This document shows, in pieces, positions 13,969 through 16,490 of a DNA stretch of 16,490 nucleotides. Under the pieces are notes generated by a model. It did not search any database. It was not told the DNA's origin and saw only the letters and a list, made by a program, of their open reading frames with translations. The first letter of the stretch is position 1. The number at the start of each line of letters is the position of its first letter. Both the position numbers and the translations under genes were made by a program. Source of the stretch: Actinomycetales bacterium UBA1383 (GTDB lineage: Bacteria > Actinomycetota > Actinomycetes > Actinomycetales > Actinomycetaceae); assembly GCA_002305415.1 (NCBI GenBank), contig DBQX01000041.1, positions 1 through 16,490 of the forward strand, in the 5' to 3' direction.

Positions 13969-14972
13969 TCGCGCCGCCCTGGGTGGCGGTTCCCCCACCC
14001 GGGTACGGCGGCACCGAGATGGTGGTCGACCTCTTGGCCCGCGGGCTGCGGGACGCGGGCCACGAGGTCCTGCTCGCGGCCGCCGCGGACAGCACCTGCC
14101 CGGTGCCGCTGGTGCCGGGCACCGCCCCCGCGGACCCGGACGCCATGAACACGACCGAGACCGCGCTGGCCCACGCGGTCCGCGCCTACGGCGCCATGGC
14201 CACCATGGACCTGGTGCACGACCACACCCTCCTCGGGCCGCTGTACCGGCACCGCCCGGCCGGCGTCCCGGTGACCGTCACCAACCACGGGCCGTTCACG
14301 GACACGACCCGCACGATCTTCCGCGCCATGGCACCCGAGGTGGCGATCGTCGCCATCTCCCATGACCAGGCGAGCAGGGCCGGAGACGTCCCCATCGCGC
14401 GGGTCATCCACCACGGCCTCGACGTCGCGGCCATCCCGCCCGGCGCGGGCGACGGCGGCTACGTGTGCTTCCTCGGTCGCATCTGCCCGGACAAGGGCGT
14501 GCTCGAGGCGATCGGGATCGCCCGCGCCGCGGGTGTCCCGCTCCGGATCGCCGCGAAGATGCGCGAGCGGTCCGAGCACCGGTTCTTCGAGGAGTGTGTG
14601 GAGCCGGCCCTGGGGGGCGGGGTGGAGTACGTGGGGGAGGTCGCCGGGCAGCGGAAGTACGAGCTGCTGGGGGGCGCCGTCGCACTCCTGAACCCGATCC
14701 AGTGGCCCGAACCCTTCGGGCTCGTGATGATCGAGTCGCTCGCCACCGGGACGCCCGTCGTCGGGACGCCCCAGGGTGCGGCGCCGGAGATCGTCCGCGA
14801 CGGCGTCACGGGCTTCCTCGCGCCGGTCGGGGAGCTCGCCGCCCTGCTGCCGCGCGCGGCGGAGCTGGACCGGTCCCGCTGCCGGAGTGACGTCGCGGCG
14901 CGCTTCAGCGCGGCGCGCATGGTCGGCGACCACCTCGCGTTCTACCGCGAGGTGCTCGCCAGCCGGTCCTGA
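13953..14972 (+). CDS. Glycosyltransferase family 4 protein
   Basis: This 339-residue GT-B fold transferase begins MRIGLIAPPWVAVPPPGYGG followed by TEMVVDLLARGL, the glycine-rich N-terminal loop of GT4 enzymes. The acceptor-side domain ends near HHGLDV (about 153-158). The donor domain shows YVCFLGRICPDKGVLEAI (170-187), and the nucleotide-sugar motif E-x7-E occurs in EPFGLVMIE (253-261), followed by SLATGTPVVGTPQGAAPEIV. These point to a retaining transferase that uses an NDP-sugar; neither donor nor acceptor can be told from sequence. The ATG at 13953 lies within the end of the debranching enzyme gene (16-base overlap) and has AGAGGG four bases upstream. The two products probably act on the same glycan or oligosaccharide. 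A longer in-frame opening to the left only mirrors the debranching gene. Confidence 0.9.
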   Translation: MRIGLIAPPWVAVPPPGYGGTEMVVDLLARGLRDAGHEVLLAAAADSTCPVPLVPGTAPADPDAMNTTETALAHAVRAYGAMATMDLVHDHTLLGPLYRHRPAGVPVTVTNHGPFTDTTRTIFRAMAPEVAIVAISHDQASRAGDVPIARVIHHGLDVAAIPPGAGDGGYVCFLGRICPDKGVLEAIGIARAAGVPLRIAAKMRERSEHRFFEECVEPALGGGVEYVGEVAGQRKYELLGGAVALLNPIQWPEPFGLVMIESLATGTPVVGTPQGAAPEIVRDGVTGFLAPVGELAALLPRAAELDRSRCRSDVAARFSAARMVGDHLAFYREVLASRS

Positions 14973-14976
14973 CGCC

Positions 14977-16419
14977 TCAGAGGGAGTCGCCGAAGTCCGC
15001 GCGGAACTTCGCGGCGAGCTGTTGCTGCCAGTCGGAGGTCGGTTCCAGGCGGCCGTAGAAGAAGCGCAGCACGGGGGGTTCCTCGACGAACTCCAGCCCG
15101 CCGACGAGCTCGCGGTTCTCGTGGAGCCACGTCAGGCGGTCGATCGCGTACTCGACCTGGGAGAGCGTGAAGACCCGCCGCGGGAGGGCGAGGCGGAGCA
15201 GCTCCATGTTGGCCAGTGGCTCGGACCCGTCCGGGTTTCGCTGCTCGGACATCGTGCCCCGCTCCATGCCGCGGATGCCGCCGGCGATGTAGAGGGCGGC
15301 GGCCAGCGCTCCGGCAGGGTACTGGGTCTGCGGCACGTGGGCCAGGAACTCCATGGCGTTGACGTGGGCGCCGAGGCCACCGGCGGGCGTGATCATCGGG
15401 ACCCCGCGCGCCACCAGGGAATCCACCATGTACCTGATGAACAGGGGGCCCTGGGAGATCATGTCCGGGTCCATGGTCTCCTCGAGGCCCACCGTGATCG
15501 CCTCCATCTCCCGCACGGACATCCCACCGTAGGTGAGGAAGCCCTCGAAGAACGGGACGAGGCTGCGCATCCTGTCGTGGAGCGCCCTCTCCCGCAGGCA
15601 GATGCCGCCTCCCCGGGCGTGGCCCAGCTTCCGGGCGGAGAAGTACAGGACGTCGGAGAGGTCCGCGATCTCGCGCGCGATCGCTGCGACGGGCACATCG
15701 GCGTACCCGGGTTCGCGCTCGCGGATGAAGTAGAGGTTGTCCGCCAGCAGTGAGGCGTCGAGCACCAGCAGGAGGCCGAACTCGTCACACACCTGGCGGA
15801 TCTCGCGCAGGTTGGCGAGCGAGAGTGGCTGGCCGCCGATGAGGTTCGTGCCGAGCTCCACCCGGACGTAGGCGATGTGGCGCCCGGACGCGGCCAGCTC
15901 GGCCAGTGCGGCCGCATCGAGGTTGCCCTTGAACCCGAGCGTGCTCGTGACCTCGAGGCCCTCGGGACGGATCAGCTCCACGACCTCGCCGCCGCGGTGC
16001 GTGATGTGGGCCTTCGACGTCGTGAAGTGGTAGTTCATGGGCACCACCGAGCCGGGGGTCACGAGGGTCTCGGAGATGATGTTCTCCGCGGCGCGTCCCT
16101 GGTGCGTGGGCAGGAAGAACTCCATGCCGAAGATCTCCCGCAGCTTCTCCGCCAGCCGCGTGTAGGTGGCCGACCCGGCGTAGGCGTCGTCCGCGAGCAG
16201 CATCGCGGACTGCTGCCGGTCCGACATCGCGTTGACGCCGGAGTCGGTGAGCATGTCCATGAAGACGTCCGCGTTCTGGAGGAGGAACGTGTTGTTGCCC
16301 GCCGCGTTCATGGCGGCCACCCGGTCCTCGACAGGGAGGAGCCGGAGCTTCTGGACGATCCGCACCTTGTGCATCTCGAGGGGGATCGCGGCACCGGAGT
16401 GGAACTTCACCTGGGTCAC
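14977..16419 (-). CDS. Tryptophanase/tyrosine phenol-lyase family beta-eliminating lyase
   Basis: This 480-residue PLP enzyme of fold type I aligns along its length with tryptophanase and tyrosine phenol-lyase (TPL). It carries NTFLLQNADVFMDMLTDSG, DDAYAGS (Y80, the TPL Tyr71 position), PTHQGRAAEN (R109), MNYHFTTSKAH, NLIGGQP (N192), D221 for the pyridine nitrogen and the PLP lysine K264 in SARKLG. R409 in LLRLALPRR corresponds to the carboxylate-binding arginine. Family members cleave tryptophan or tyrosine to indole or phenol plus pyruvate and ammonia. Several usual residues differ: K-K at the PLP site is R-K, the DATR arginine is leucine (L224), and the GGH histidine is leucine (L349). MERG keeps the arginine typical of TPL (R387). 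The start is GTG 16419, without a clear ribosome site. Substrate is uncertain. Confidence 0.85.
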   Translation of the reverse strand: MTQVKFHSGAAIPLEMHKVRIVQKLRLLPVEDRVAAMNAAGNNTFLLQNADVFMDMLTDSGVNAMSDRQQSAMLLADDAYAGSATYTRLAEKLREIFGMEFFLPTHQGRAAENIISETLVTPGSVVPMNYHFTTSKAHITHRGGEVVELIRPEGLEVTSTLGFKGNLDAAALAELAASGRHIAYVRVELGTNLIGGQPLSLANLREIRQVCDEFGLLLVLDASLLADNLYFIREREPGYADVPVAAIAREIADLSDVLYFSARKLGHARGGGICLRERALHDRMRSLVPFFEGFLTYGGMSVREMEAITVGLEETMDPDMISQGPLFIRYMVDSLVARGVPMITPAGGLGAHVNAMEFLAHVPQTQYPAGALAAALYIAGGIRGMERGTMSEQRNPDGSEPLANMELLRLALPRRVFTLSQVEYAIDRLTWLHENRELVGGLEFVEEPPVLRFFYGRLEPTSDWQQQLAAKFRADFGDSL

Positions 16420-16438
16420 GTCAGTCCGATCTGCTCAG

Positions 16439-16458
16439 GGGCCGCCTCGTTGCGGCCC
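16439..16458. other. Perfect 7-bp hairpin upstream of the beta-eliminating lyase gene
   Basis: GGGCCGC, loop CTCGTT, and GCGGCCC form a perfect stem 20 bases ahead of the GTG start. It could lie in the 5' leader of the lyase mRNA or be a terminator from a neighbour beyond the right edge. The next 30 bases to the window end show nothing recognisable, and no tnaC-like leader peptide is seen. Confidence 0.4.
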
Positions 16459-16490
16459 GGCAGCAACCTAGTGAGGCGTGTCGTTAGTTC

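Noticed and set aside
13668..14933. 421-residue open frame on the minus strand
   Set aside because: It is antisense to the debranching enzyme and GT4 genes, both of which have full motif sets on the plus strand.

Overview
The window is very GC-rich throughout (about 70% by eye), with third-position G/C, several GTG starts and near-continuous coding. It is a bacterial chromosome, most likely Actinomycetota or another high-G+C lineage. No rRNA, tRNA or universal marker gene is present to settle this. I see no mobile element, CRISPR array, defence locus or attachment site. No gene-free stretch exceeds about 150 bases. Fourteen protein genes are supported.

Left part (1-3220). On the minus strand lie the end-truncated ribosome-rescue hydrolase ArfB, an RhtB-type LysE-family exporter and a uridine-kinase-like nucleoside kinase. 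A plus-strand NADPH-dependent FMN reductase is divergent from the kinase. It ends at a perfect hairpin that it shares with the convergent cluster to its right.

Central aromatic keto-acid cluster (3218-7183, minus strand). iorA, iorB, a phenylacetate-CoA ligase (paaK) and a tandem-ACT protein overlap by 8, 11 and 11 bases, so they should be translationally coupled. Family knowledge suggests that IorAB oxidatively decarboxylates aryl-2-keto acids to aryl-acyl-CoA, that the ligase interconverts aryl acids and their CoA esters, and that the ACT protein senses an amino acid. IorA ends without the usual C-terminal ferredoxin domain. Its upstream region holds a perfect tandem 19-bp repeat and a third, inverted copy of the repeat core.

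Upstream pair (7304-8576, minus strand). bioY (biotin transporter S component) and a cytoplasmic SIMPL-domain protein are separated by one base.

Right part (8690-16419). A YyaL/DUF255-type thioredoxin-fold protein runs forward and ends exactly where a LacI-family regulator, read in reverse, ends. The regulator is divergent from a two-gene carbohydrate operon: an amylo-alpha-1,6-glucosidase-type debranching enzyme and an overlapping GT4 glycosyltransferase. The 146-bp gap between regulator and operon carries a good promoter and an inverted repeat at the predicted transcription start. Convergent to the operon is a tryptophanase/tyrosine phenol-lyase family enzyme with altered active-site positions. 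This lyase and the ior-paaK cluster both point to aromatic amino acid breakdown.

I found no clearly new multi-gene system. The best leads are the ferredoxin-less IorA, the repeat upstream of it, and the divergent beta-eliminating lyase.
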